Positions 52,929-64,000 of a DNA stretch of 64,000 nt are shown here, piece after piece. The DNA lies in contig JAWZYU010000688.1 of the NCBI GenBank assembly GCA_038380435.1, positions 1-64,000 on the forward strand, in the 5' to 3' direction. The stretch's first letter is position 1. Each line of letters starts with the position of its first letter. Under the pieces are notes generated by a model. The model made no database searches, was not told the origin of the DNA, and saw only the letters and a list, made by a program, of their open reading frames with translations. Position numbers and translations under genes: made by a program. The DNA is from Ryuthela nishihirai. Lineage: Eukaryota > Arthropoda > Arachnida > Araneae > Heptathelidae.

Positions 52929-55900
52929 TCCAGGGGCGTCATGTGGGTTTGGGGGCTTTCTTCCGGGGGGCGGTGCATATGCATGGTGTGGATTTGGGGG
53001 CTTTCTTCCAGGGGTATCGCATGTGTGTGCTGCGGGTTTGGGGGCTTTCTTCCAGGGGTGTCACATGGGTTTGGGGCTTTCTTCCAGGGGTGTCACATGG
53101 GTTTGGGGCGTTCTTCAAAGAGCGTTGAGTGTACATGGTGCGGGTTTGGGGGTTTTCTTCACGGGGCATCGAATGCACATGGCGTGGTTTTGGGGGATTT
53201 CTTCCTGGGGCTTCGTCTGTGCATGACGTGAGTTTGGGGGGTTTCTTCACAGGGTGTCACGTGGGTGGCGCGGGTTTGGGGCTTTCTTCCAGGGGCGTCA
53301 TGTGGGTTTGGGGGCTTTCTTCCCGGGGGCGGTGCATATGCGTGGTGCGGATTTGGGGGCTTTCTTCCAGGGGTATCGCATGTGTGTGCTGCGGGTTTGG
53401 GGGCTTTCTTCCAGGGGTGTCACATGGGTTTGGGGCTTTCTTCCCAGAGCGTTGAGTGTACATGGTGCGGGTTTGGGGGTTTTCTTCGCGTGGCGTGGCA
53501 TGGGTTTGGGGGCTTTCTTCACGGGGCATCGAATGCACATGGCGTGGTTTTGGGGGATTTCTTCCTGGGGCTTCGTCTGTGCATGACGTGAGTTTGGGGG
53601 GTTTCTTCACAGGGTGTCACGTGGGTGGCGCGGGTTTTTGGCTTTCTTCCAGGGGCGTCATGTGGGTTTGGGGGCTTTCTTCCCGGGGGCGGTGCATATG
53701 CGTGGTGCGGATGTGGGGGCTTTCTTCCAGGGGTATCGCATGTGTGTGCTGCGGGTTTGGGGGCTTTCTTCCAGGGGTGTCACATGGGTTTGGGGCTTTC
53801 TTCCCAGAGCGTTGAGTGTACATGGTGCGGGTTTGGGGGTTTTCTTCGCATGGCGTGGCATGGGTTTGGGGGCTTTCTTCACGGGGCATCGAATGCACAT
53901 GGCGTGGTTTTGGGGGATTTCTTCCTGGGGCTTCGTCTGTGCATGATGTGAGTTTGGGGGGTTTCTTCACAGGGTGTCACGTGGGTGGTGCGGGTTTGGG
54001 GTTTCTTCCAGGGGCATCATGTGGGTTTGGGGGCTATCTTCCCGGGGGCGGTGCATATGCGTGGTGCGGATTTGGGGGCTTTCTTCCAGGGGTATCGCAT
54101 GTGTGTGCTGCGGGTTTGGGGGCTTTCTTCCAGGGGTGTCACATGGGTTTGGGGCTTTTTTCCCAGAGCGTTGAGTGTACATGGTGCGGGTTTGGGGGTT
54201 TTCTTCGCATGGCGTGGCATGGGTTTGGGGGCTTTCTTCACGGGGCATCGAAAGCACATGGCGTGGTTTTGGGGGATTTCTTCCTGGGGCTTCGTCTGTG
54301 CATGATGTGAGTTTGGGGGGTTTCTTCACAGGGTGTCACGTGGGTGGTGCGGGTTTGGGGTTTCTTCCAGGGGCGTCATGTGGGTTTGGGGGCTTTCTTC
54401 CCGGGGGCGGTGCATATGCGTGGTGCGGATTTGGGGGCTTTCTTCCAGGGGTATCGCATGTGTGTGCTGCGGGTTTGGGGGCTTTCTTCCAGGGGTGTCA
54501 CATGGGTTTGGGGCTTTCTTCCAGGGGTGTCACATGGGTTTGGGGCGTTCTTCAAAGAGCGTTGAGTGTACATGGTGCGGGTTTGGGGGTTTTCTTCACG
54601 GGGCATCGAATGCACATGGCGTGGTTTTGGGGGATTTCTTCCTGGGGCTTCGTCTGTGCATGACGTGAGTTTGGGGGGTTTCTTCACAGGGTGTCACGTG
54701 GGTGGCGCGGGTTTGGGGCTTTCTTCCAGGGGCGTCATGTGGGTTTGGGGGCTTTCTTCCCGGGGGCGGTGCATATGCGTGGTGCGGATTTGGGGGCTTT
54801 CTTCCAGGGGTATCGCATGTGTGTGCTGCGGGTTTGGGGGCTTTCTTCCAGGGGTGTCACATGGGTTTGGGGCTTTCTTCCCAGAGCGTTGAGTGTACAT
54901 GGTGCGGGTTTGGGGGTTTTCTTCGCGTGGCGTGGCATGGGTTTGGGGGCTTTCTTCACGGGGCATCGAATGCACATGGCGTGGTTTTGGGGGATTTCTT
55001 CCTGGGGCTTCGTCTGTGCATGACGTGAGTTTGGGGGGTTTCTTCACAGGGTGTCACGTGGGTGGCGCGGGTTTTTGGCTTTCTTCCAGGGGCGTCATGT
55101 GGGTTTGGGGGCTTTCTTCCCGGGGGCGGTGCATATGCGTGGTGCGGATGTGGGGGCTTTCTTCCAGGGGTATCGCATGTGTGTGCTGCGGGTTTGGGGG
55201 CTTTCTTCCAGGGGTGTCACATGGGTTTGGGGCTTTCTTCCCAGAGCGTTGAGTGTACATGGTGCGGGTTTGGGGGTTTTCTTCGCATGGCGTGGCATGG
55301 GTTTGGGGGCTTTCTTCACGGGGCATCGAATGCACATGGCGTGGTTTTGGGGGATTTCTTCCTGGGGCTTCGTCTGTGCATGATGTGAGTTTGGGGGGTT
55401 TCTTCACAGGGTGTCACGTGGGTGGTGCGGGTTTGGGGTTTCTTCCAGGGGCATCATGTGGGTTTGGGGGCTATCTTCCCGGGGGCGGTGCATATGCGTG
55501 GTGCGGATTTGGGGGCTTTCTTCCAGGGGTATCGCATGTGTGTGCTGCGGGTTTGGGGGCTTTCTTCCAGGGGTGTCACATGGGTTTGGGGCTTTTTTCC
55601 CAGAGCGTTGAGTGTACATGGTGCGGGTTTGGGGGTTTTCTTCGCATGGCGTGGCATGGGTTTGGGGGCTTTCTTCACGGGGCATCGAAAGCACATGGCG
55701 TGGTTTTGGGGGATTTCTTCCTGGGGCTTCGTCTGTGCATGATGTGAGTTTGGGGGGTTTCTTCACAGGGTGTCACGTGGGTGGTGCGGGTTTGGGGTTT
55801 CTTCCAGGGGCGTCATGTGGGTTTGGGGGCTTTCTTCCCGGGGGCGGTGCATATGCGTGGTGCGGATTTGGGGGCTTTCTTCCAGGGGTATCGCATGTGT

Positions 55901-58900
55901 GTGCTGCGGGTTTGGGGGCTTTCTTCCAGGGGTGTCACATGGGTTTGGGGCTTTCTTCCAGGGGTGTCACATGGGTTTGGGGCGTTCTTCAAAGAGCGTT
56001 GAGTGTACATGGTGCGGGTTTGGGGGTTTTCTTCACGGGGCATCGAATGCACATGGCGTGGTTTTGGGGGATTTCTTCCTGGGGCTTCGTCTGTGCATGA
56101 CGTGAGTTTGGGGGGTTTCTTCACAGGGTGTCACGTGGGTGGCGCGGGTTTGGGGCTTTCTTCCAGGGGCGTCATGTGGGTTTGGGGGCTTTCTTCCCGG
56201 GGGCGGTGCATATGCGTGGTGCGGATTTGGGGGCTTTCTTCCAGGGGTATCGCATGTGTGTGCTGCGGGTTTGGGGGCTTTCTTCCAGGGGTGTCACATG
56301 GGTTTGGGGCTTTCTTCCAGGGGTGTCACATGGGTTTGGGGCGTTCTTCAAAGAGCGTTGAGTGTACATGGTGCGGGTTTGGGGGTTTTCTTCACGGGGC
56401 ATCGAATGCACATGGCGTGGTTTTGGGGGATTTCTTCCTGGGGCTTCGTCTGTGCATGACGTGAGTTTGGGGGGTTTCTTCACAGGGTGTCACGTGGGTG
56501 GCGCGGGTTTGGGGCTTTCTTCCAGGGGCGTCATGTGGGTTTGGGGGCTTTCTTCCCGGGGGCGGTGCATATGCGTGGTGCGGATTTGGGGGCTTTCTTC
56601 CAGGGGTATCGCATGTGTGTGCTGCGGGTTTGGGGGCTTTCTTCCAGGGGTGTCACATGGGTTTGGGGCTTTCTTCCCAGAGCGTTGAGTGTACATGGTG
56701 CGGGTTTGGGGGTTTTCTTCGCGTGGCGTGGCATGGGTTTGGGGGCTTTCTTCACGGGGCATCGAATGCACATGGCGTGGTTTTGGGGGATTTCTTCCTG
56801 GGGCTTCGTCTGTGCATGACGTGAGTTTGGGGGGTTTCTTCACAGGGTGTCACGTGGGTGGCGCGGGTTTTTGGCTTTCTTCCAGGGGCGTCATGTGGGT
56901 TTGGGGGCTTTCTTCCCGGGGGCGGTGCATATGCGTGGTGCGGATGTGGGGGCTTTCTTCCAGGGGTATCGCATGTGTGTGCTGCGGGTTTGGGGGCTTT
57001 CTTCCAGGGGTGTCACATGGGTTTGGGGCTTTCTTCCCAGAGCGTTGAGTGTACATGGTGCGGGTTTGGGGGTTTTCTTCGCATGGCGTGGCATGGGTTT
57101 GGGGGCTTTCTTCACGGGGCATCGAATGCACATGGCGTGGTTTTGGGGGATTTCTTCCTGGGGCTTCGTCTGTGCATGATGTGAGTTTGGGGGGTTTCTT
57201 CACAGGGTGTCACGTGGGTGGTGCGGGTTTGGGGTTTCTTCCAGGGGCATCATGTGGGTTTGGGGGCTATCTTCCCGGGGGCGGTGCATATGCGTGGTGC
57301 GGATTTGGGGGCTTTCTTCCAGGGGTATCGCATGTGTGTGCTGCGGGTTTGGGGGCTTTCTTCCAGGGGTGTCACATGGGTTTGGGGCTTTTTTCCCAGA
57401 GCGTTGAGTGTACATGGTGCGGGTTTGGGGGTTTTCTTCGCATGGCGTGGCATGGGTTTGGGGGCTTTCTTCACGGGGCATCGAAAGCACATGGCGTGGT
57501 TTTGGGGGATTTCTTCCTGGGGCTTCGTCTGTGCATGATGTGAGTTTGGGGGGTTTCTTCACAGGGTGTCACGTGGGTGGTGCGGGTTTGGGGTTTCTTC
57601 CAGGGGCGTCATGTGGGTTTGGGGGCTTTCTTCCCGGGGGCGGTGCATATGCGTGGTGCGGATTTGGGGGCTTTCTTCCAGGGGTATCGCATGTGTGTGC
57701 TGCGGGTTTGGGGGCTTTCTTCCAGGGGTGTCACATGGGTTTGGGGCTTTCTTCCAGGGGTGTCACATGGGTTTGGGGCGTTCTTCAAAGAGCGTTGAGT
57801 GTACATGGTGCGGGTTTGGGGGTTTTCTTCACGGGGCATCGAATGCACATGGCGTGGTTTTGGGGGATTTCTTCCTGGGGCTTCGTCTGTGCATGACGTG
57901 AGTTTGGGGGGTTTCTTCACAGGGTGTCACGTGGGTGGCGCGGGTTTGGGGCTTTCTTCCAGGGGCGTCATGTGGGTTTGGGGGCTTTCTTCCCGGGGGC
58001 GGTGCATATGCGTGGTGCGGATTTGGGGGCTTTCTTCCAGGGGTATCGCATGTGTGTGCTGCGGGTTTGGGGGCTTTCTTCCAGGGGTGTCACATGGGTT
58101 TGGGGCTTTCTTCCAGGGGTGTCACATGGGTTTGGGGCGTTCTTCAAAGAGCGTTGAGTGTACATGGTGCGGGTTTGGGGGTTTTCTTCACGGGGCATCG
58201 AATGCACATGGCGTGGTTTTGGGGGATTTCTTCCTGGGGCTTCGTCTGTGCATGACGTGAGTTTGGGGGGTTTCTTCACAGGGTGTCACGTGGGTGGCGC
58301 GGGTTTGGGGCTTTCTTCCAGGGGCGTCATGTGGGTTTGGGGGCTTTCTTCCCGGGGGCGGTGCATATGCGTGGTGCGGATTTGGGGGCTTTCTTCCAGG
58401 GGTATCGCATGTGTGTGCTGCGGGTTTGGGGGCTTTCTTCCAGGGGTGTCACATGGGTTTGGGGCTTTCTTCCCAGAGCGTTGAGTGTACATGGTGCGGG
58501 TTTGGGGGTTTTCTTCGCGTGGCGTGGCATGGGTTTGGGGGCTTTCTTCACGGGGCATCGAATGCACATGGCGTGGTTTTGGGGGATTTCTTCCTGGGGC
58601 TTCGTCTGTGCATGACGTGAGTTTGGGGGGTTTCTTCACAGGGTGTCACGTGGGTGGCGCGGGTTTTTGGCTTTCTTCCAGGGGCGTCATGTGGGTTTGG
58701 GGGCTTTCTTCCCGGGGGCGGTGCATATGCGTGGTGCGGATGTGGGGGCTTTCTTCCAGGGGTATCGCATGTGTGTGCTGCGGGTTTGGGGGCTTTCTTC
58801 CAGGGGTGTCACATGGGTTTGGGGCTTTCTTCCCAGAGCGTTGAGTGTACATGGTGCGGGTTTGGGGGTTTTCTTCGCATGGCGTGGCATGGGTTTGGGG

Positions 58901-61900
58901 GCTTTCTTCACGGGGCATCGAATGCACATGGCGTGGTTTTGGGGGATTTCTTCCTGGGGCTTCGTCTGTGCATGATGTGAGTTTGGGGGGTTTCTTCACA
59001 GGGTGTCACGTGGGTGGTGCGGGTTTGGGGTTTCTTCCAGGGGCATCATGTGGGTTTGGGGGCTATCTTCCCGGGGGCGGTGCATATGCGTGGTGCGGAT
59101 TTGGGGGCTTTCTTCCAGGGGTATCGCATGTGTGTGCTGCGGGTTTGGGGGCTTTCTTCCAGGGGTGTCACATGGGTTTGGGGCTTTTTTCCCAGAGCGT
59201 TGAGTGTACATGGTGCGGGTTTGGGGGTTTTCTTCGCATGGCGTGGCATGGGTTTGGGGGCTTTCTTCACGGGGCATCGAAAGCACATGGCGTGGTTTTG
59301 GGGGATTTCTTCCTGGGGCTTCGTCTGTGCATGATGTGAGTTTGGGGGGTTTCTTCACAGGGTGTCACGTGGGTGGTGCGGGTTTGGGGTTTCTTCCAGG
59401 GGCGTCATGTGGGTTTGGGGGCTTTCTTCCCGGGGGCGGTGCATATGCGTGGTGCGGATTTGGGGGCTTTCTTCCAGGGGTATCGCATGTGTGTGCTGCG
59501 GGTTTGGGGGCTTTCTTCCAGGGGTGTCACATGGGTTTGGGGCTTTCTTCCAGGGGTGTCACATGGGTTTGGGGCGTTCTTCAAAGAGCGTTGAGTGTAC
59601 ATGGTGCGGGTTTGGGGGTTTTCTTCACGGGGCATCGAATGCACATGGCGTGGTTTTGGGGGATTTCTTCCTGGGGCTTCGTCTGTGCATGACGTGAGTT
59701 TGGGGGGTTTCTTCACAGGGTGTCACGTGGGTGGCGCGGGTTTGGGGCTTTCTTCCAGGGGCGTCATGTGGGTTTGGGGGCTTTCTTCCCGGGGGCGGTG
59801 CATATGCGTGGTGCGGATTTGGGGGCTTTCTTCCAGGGGTATCGCATGTGTGTGCTGCGGGTTTGGGGGCTTTCTTCCAGGGGTGTCACATGGGTTTGGG
59901 GCTTTCTTCCCAGAGCGTTGAGTGTACATGGTGCGGGTTTGGGGGTTTTCTTCGCGTGGCGTGGCATGGGTTTGGGGGCTTTCTTCACGGGGCATCGAAT
60001 GCACATGGCGTGGTTTTGGGGGATTTCTTCCTGGGGCTTCGTCTGTGCATGACGTGAGTTTGGGGGGTTTCTTCACAGGGTGTCACGTGGGTGGCGCGGG
60101 TTTTTGGCTTTCTTCCAGGGGCGTCATGTGGGTTTGGGGGCTTTCTTCCCGGGGGCGGTGCATATGCGTGGTGCGGATGTGGGGGCTTTCTTCCAGGGGT
60201 ATCGCATGTGTGTGCTGCGGGTTTGGGGGCTTTCTTCCAGGGGTGTCACATGGGTTTGGGGCTTTCTTCCCAGAGCGTTGAGTGTACATGGTGCGGGTTT
60301 GGGGGTTTTCTTCGCATGGCGTGGCATGGGTTTGGGGGCTTTCTTCACGGGGCATCGAATGCACATGGCGTGGTTTTGGGGGATTTCTTCCTGGGGCTTC
60401 GTCTGTGCATGATGTGAGTTTGGGGGGTTTCTTCACAGGGTGTCACGTGGGTGGTGCGGGTTTGGGGTTTCTTCCAGGGGCATCATGTGGGTTTGGGGGC
60501 TATCTTCCCGGGGGCGGTGCATATGCGTGGTGCGGATTTGGGGGCTTTCTTCCAGGGGTATCGCATGTGTGTGCTGCGGGTTTGGGGGCTTTCTTCCAGG
60601 GGTGTCACATGGGTTTGGGGCTTTTTTCCCAGAGCGTTGAGTGTACATGGTGCGGGTTTGGGGGTTTTCTTCGCATGGCGTGGCATGGGTTTGGGGGCTT
60701 TCTTCACGGGGCATCGAAAGCACATGGCGTGGTTTTGGGGGATTTCTTCCTGGGGCTTCGTCTGTGCATGATGTGAGTTTGGGGGGTTTCTTCACAGGGT
60801 GTCACGTGGGTGGTGCGGGTTTGGGGTTTCTTCCAGGGGCGTCATGTGGGTTTGGGGGCTTTCTTCCCGGGGGCGGTGCATATGCGTGGTGCGGATTTGG
60901 GGGCTTTCTTCCAGGGGTATCGCATGTGTGTGCTGCGGGTTTGGGGGCTTTCTTCCAGGGGTGTCACATGGGTTTGGGGCTTTCTTCCAGGGGTGTCACA
61001 TGGGTTTGGGGCGTTCTTCAAAGAGCGTTGAGTGTACATGGTGCGGGTTTGGGGGTTTTCTTCACGGGGCATCGAATGCACATGGCGTGGTTTTGGGGGA
61101 TTTCTTCCTGGGGCTTCGTCTGTGCATGACGTGAGTTTGGGGGGTTTCTTCACAGGGTGTCACGTGGGTGGCGCGGGTTTGGGGCTTTCTTCCAGGGGCG
61201 TCATGTGGGTTTGGGGGCTTTCTTCCCGGGGGCGGTGCATATGCGTGGTGCGGATTTGGGGGCTTTCTTCCAGGGGTATCGCATGTGTGTGCTGCGGGTT
61301 TGGGGGCTTTCTTCCAGGGGTGTCACATGGGTTTGGGGCTTTCTTCCAGGGGTGTCACATGGGTTTGGGGCGTTCTTCAAAGAGCGTTGAGTGTACATGG
61401 TGCGGGTTTGGGGGTTTTCTTCACGGGGCATCGAATGCACATGGCGTGGTTTTGGGGGATTTCTTCCTGGGGCTTCGTCTGTGCATGACGTGAGTTTGGG
61501 GGGTTTCTTCACAGGGTGTCACGTGGGTGGCGCGGGTTTGGGGCTTTCTTCCAGGGGCGTCATGTGGGTTTGGGGGCTTTCTTCCCGGGGGCGGTGCATA
61601 TGCGTGGTGCGGATTTGGGGGCTTTCTTCCAGGGGTATCGCATGTGTGTGCTGCGGGTTTGGGGGCTTTCTTCCAGGGGTGTCACATGGGTTTGGGGCTT
61701 TCTTCCCAGAGCGTTGAGTGTACATGGTGCGGGTTTGGGGGTTTTCTTCGCGTGGCGTGGCATGGGTTTGGGGGCTTTCTTCACGGGGCATCGAATGCAC
61801 ATGGCGTGGTTTTGGGGGATTTCTTCCTGGGGCTTCGTCTGTGCATGACGTGAGTTTGGGGGGTTTCTTCACAGGGTGTCACGTGGGTGGCGCGGGTTTT

Positions 61901-64000
61901 TGGCTTTCTTCCAGGGGCGTCATGTGGGTTTGGGGGCTTTCTTCCCGGGGGCGGTGCATATGCGTGGTGCGGATGTGGGGGCTTTCTTCCAGGGGTATCG
62001 CATGTGTGTGCTGCGGGTTTGGGGGCTTTCTTCCAGGGGTGTCACATGGGTTTGGGGCTTTCTTCCCAGAGCGTTGAGTGTACATGGTGCGGGTTTGGGG
62101 GTTTTCTTCGCATGGCGTGGCATGGGTTTGGGGGCTTTCTTCACGGGGCATCGAATGCACATGGCGTGGTTTTGGGGGATTTCTTCCTGGGGCTTCGTCT
62201 GTGCATGATGTGAGTTTGGGGGGTTTCTTCACAGGGTGTCACGTGGGTGGTGCGGGTTTGGGGTTTCTTCCAGGGGCATCATGTGGGTTTGGGGGCTATC
62301 TTCCCGGGGGCGGTGCATATGCGTGGTGCGGATTTGGGGGCTTTCTTCCAGGGGTATCGCATGTGTGTGCTGCGGGTTTGGGGGCTTTCTTCCAGGGGTG
62401 TCACATGGGTTTGGGGCTTTCTTCCCAGAGCGTTGAGTGTACATGGTGCGGGTTTGGGGGTTTTCTTCGCGTGGCGTGGCATGGGTTTGGGGGCTTTCTT
62501 CACGGGGCATCGAATGCACATGGCGTGGTTTTGGGGGATTTCTTCCTGGGGCTTCGTCTGTGCATGACGTGAGTTTGGGGGGTTTCTTCACAGGGTGTCA
62601 CGTGGGTGGCGCGGGTTTTTGGCTTTCTTCCAGGGGCGTCATGTGGGTTTGGGGGCTTTCTTCCCGGGGGCGGTGCATATGCGTGGTGCGGATGTGGGGG
62701 CTTTCTTCCAGGGGTATCGCATGTGTGTGCTGCGGGTTTGGGGGCTTTCTTCCAGGGGTGTCACATGGGTTTGGGGCTTTCTTCCAGGGGTGTCACATGG
62801 GTTTGGGGCGTTCTTCAAAGAGCGTTGAGTGTACATGGTGCGGGTTTGGGGGTTTTCTTCACGGGGCATCGAATGCACATGGCGTGGTTTTGGGGGATTT
62901 CTTCCTGGGGCTTCGTCTGTGCATGACGTGAGTTTGGGGGGTTTCTTCACAGGGTGTCACGTGGGTGGCGCGGGTTTGGGGCTTTCTTCCAGGGGCGTCA
63001 TGTGGGTTTGGGGGCTTTCTTCCCGGGGGCGGTGCATATGCGTGGTGCGGATTTGGGGGCTTTCTTCCAGGGGTATCGCATGTGTGTGCTGCGGGTTTGG
63101 GGGCTTTCTTCCAGGGGTGTCACATGGGTTTGGGGCTTTCTTCCAGGGGTGTCACATGGGTTTGGGGCGTTCTTCAAAGAGCGTTGAGTGTACATGGTGC
63201 GGGTTTGGGGGTTTTCTTCACGGGGCATCGAATGCACATGGCGTGGTTTTGGGGGATTTCTTCCTGGGGCTTCGTCTGTGCATGACGTGAGTTTGGGGGG
63301 TTTCTTCACAGGGTGTCACGTGGGTGGCGCGGGTTTGGGGCTTTCTTCCAGGGGCGTCATGTGGGTTTGGGGGCTTTCTTCCCGGGGGCGGTGCATATGC
63401 GTGGTGCGGATTTGGGGGCTTTCTTCCAGGGGTATCGCATGTGTGTGCTGCGGGTTTGGGGGCTTTCTTCCAGGGGTGTCACATGGGTTTGGGGCTTTCT
63501 TCCAGGGGTGTCACATGGGTTTGGGGCGTTCTTCAAAGAGCGTTGAGTGTACATGGTGCGGGTTTGGGGGTTTTCTTCACGGGGCATCGAATGCACATGG
63601 CGTGGTTTTGGGGGATTTCTTCCTGGGGCTTCGTCTGTGCATGACGTGAGTTTGGGGGGTTTCTTCACAGGGTGTCACGTGGGTGGCGCGGGTTTTTGGC
63701 TTTCTTCCAGGGGCGTCATGTGGGTTTGGGGGCTTTCTTCCCGGGGGCGGTGCATATGCGTGGTGCGGATGTGGGGGCTTTCTTCCAGGGGTATCGCATG
63801 TGTGTGCTGCGGGTTTGGGGGCTTTCTTCCAGGGGTGTCACATGGGTTTGGGGCTTTCTTCCCAGAGCGTTGAGTGTACATGGTGCGGGTTTGGGGGTTT
63901 TCTTCGCATGGCGTGGCATGGGTTTGGGGGCTTTCTTCACGGGGCATCGAATGCACATGGCGTGGTTTTGGGGGATTTCTTCCTGGGGCTTCGTCTGTGC
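52929..64000. repeat. Hierarchical higher-order satellite array (358-360 bp monomers, five types)
   Basis: About 31 monomers run to the end of the window. Each is built from nine sub-repeats beginning 'ggtttgggggctttcttc', alternately about 33 and about 44 bp long. Monomer starts (at 'cacgtgggtggNgcg') fall at 53,254, 53,614, 53,974, 54,333, 54,691 and so on. Five types can be told apart by fixed differences: a and b 360 bp, c 359, d 358, e 359. Order from 53,254: abcd abcd eabcd eabcd abcd eab, then recombinant c/a, b/e, e, e, b. The HOR length is therefore 1,437 bp (abcd) or 1,796 bp (eabcd). Equivalent monomers in different HORs look identical. The plus strand is G/T-rich and A-poor. Confidence 0.95.

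Noticed and set aside
37530..52930. ORFs with repeated NPHNPFLL/TTNPHN segments
   Set aside because: They are translations of the ~68-bp minisatellite, with frames changing between units.
52929..64000. Dozens of overlapping 60-164-codon ORFs on both strands of the satellite (Gly/Phe/Trp-rich or Pro/Thr/His-rich)
   Set aside because: They are open in several frames at once because the repeat is poor in stop codons, they repeat with the satellite period, and monomer lengths of 358 and 359 bp would break any long reading frame.
52929..64000. CRISPR array
   Set aside because: Repeat and 'spacer' segments are both repeated, lengths are wrong, and the rest of the window is eukaryotic.

Overview
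This is a eukaryotic nuclear window, most likely from an arthropod and plausibly a chelicerate. It is AT-rich and carries two spliced exons of a conserved host gene, several LINE clades, a Penelope-like element, hAT and Tc1/mariner relics, a Polinton-like relic, two tRNA-derived SINE families and large satellite arrays. There are no operons, Shine-Dalgarno sites or CRISPR arrays. The taxon is inferred from the repeat families only.

Layout. 1-5,050: remnant of a multicopy arthropod protein family, a ~150-bp tandem repeat interrupted by a hAT MITE, and a foldback element. 5,050-16,724: a nest of transposons. A Penelope-like element (minus strand) is split by an RTE-like LINE (minus strand), which is itself split by a nearly intact 5,976-bp LINE (plus strand, 7,985-13,960) flanked by a 10-bp target duplication. 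A hAT element sits at the distal edge. 17,644-22,840: last two coding exons of a protein geranylgeranyltransferase type I beta subunit (PGGT1B-like), separated by a 4.7-kb intron full of LINE debris. 22,850-36,640: mostly non-coding, with SINEs, MITEs, a Polinton-like relic (33.06-34.87 kb) and a Tc1-like fragment.

36,620-52,930: a complex segmental duplication. Its building blocks are an SLC16/monocarboxylate-transporter-like gene, its 5' region, its 3' flank, a ~68-bp minisatellite, a SINE and a ~430-bp module of unknown nature. These occur in tandem and also as a large inverted duplication with its axis near 47,696. Five partial transporter copies are present. None is complete, but one (41,286-42,521, minus) keeps an open frame over all but the first membrane segment.

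52,930-64,000 (running off the window): a satellite with three levels of order. Sub-repeats of ~33 or ~44 bp build monomers of 358-360 bp, and five monomer types form higher-order repeats of 1,437 or 1,796 bp.

The only clear host functions are protein prenylation (PGGT1B-like) and, if any copy is expressed, monocarboxylate-type transport. Everything else is mobile or repetitive DNA. The most unusual features are the hierarchical satellite, the palindromic transporter amplicon beside it, and the three-level transposon nest.
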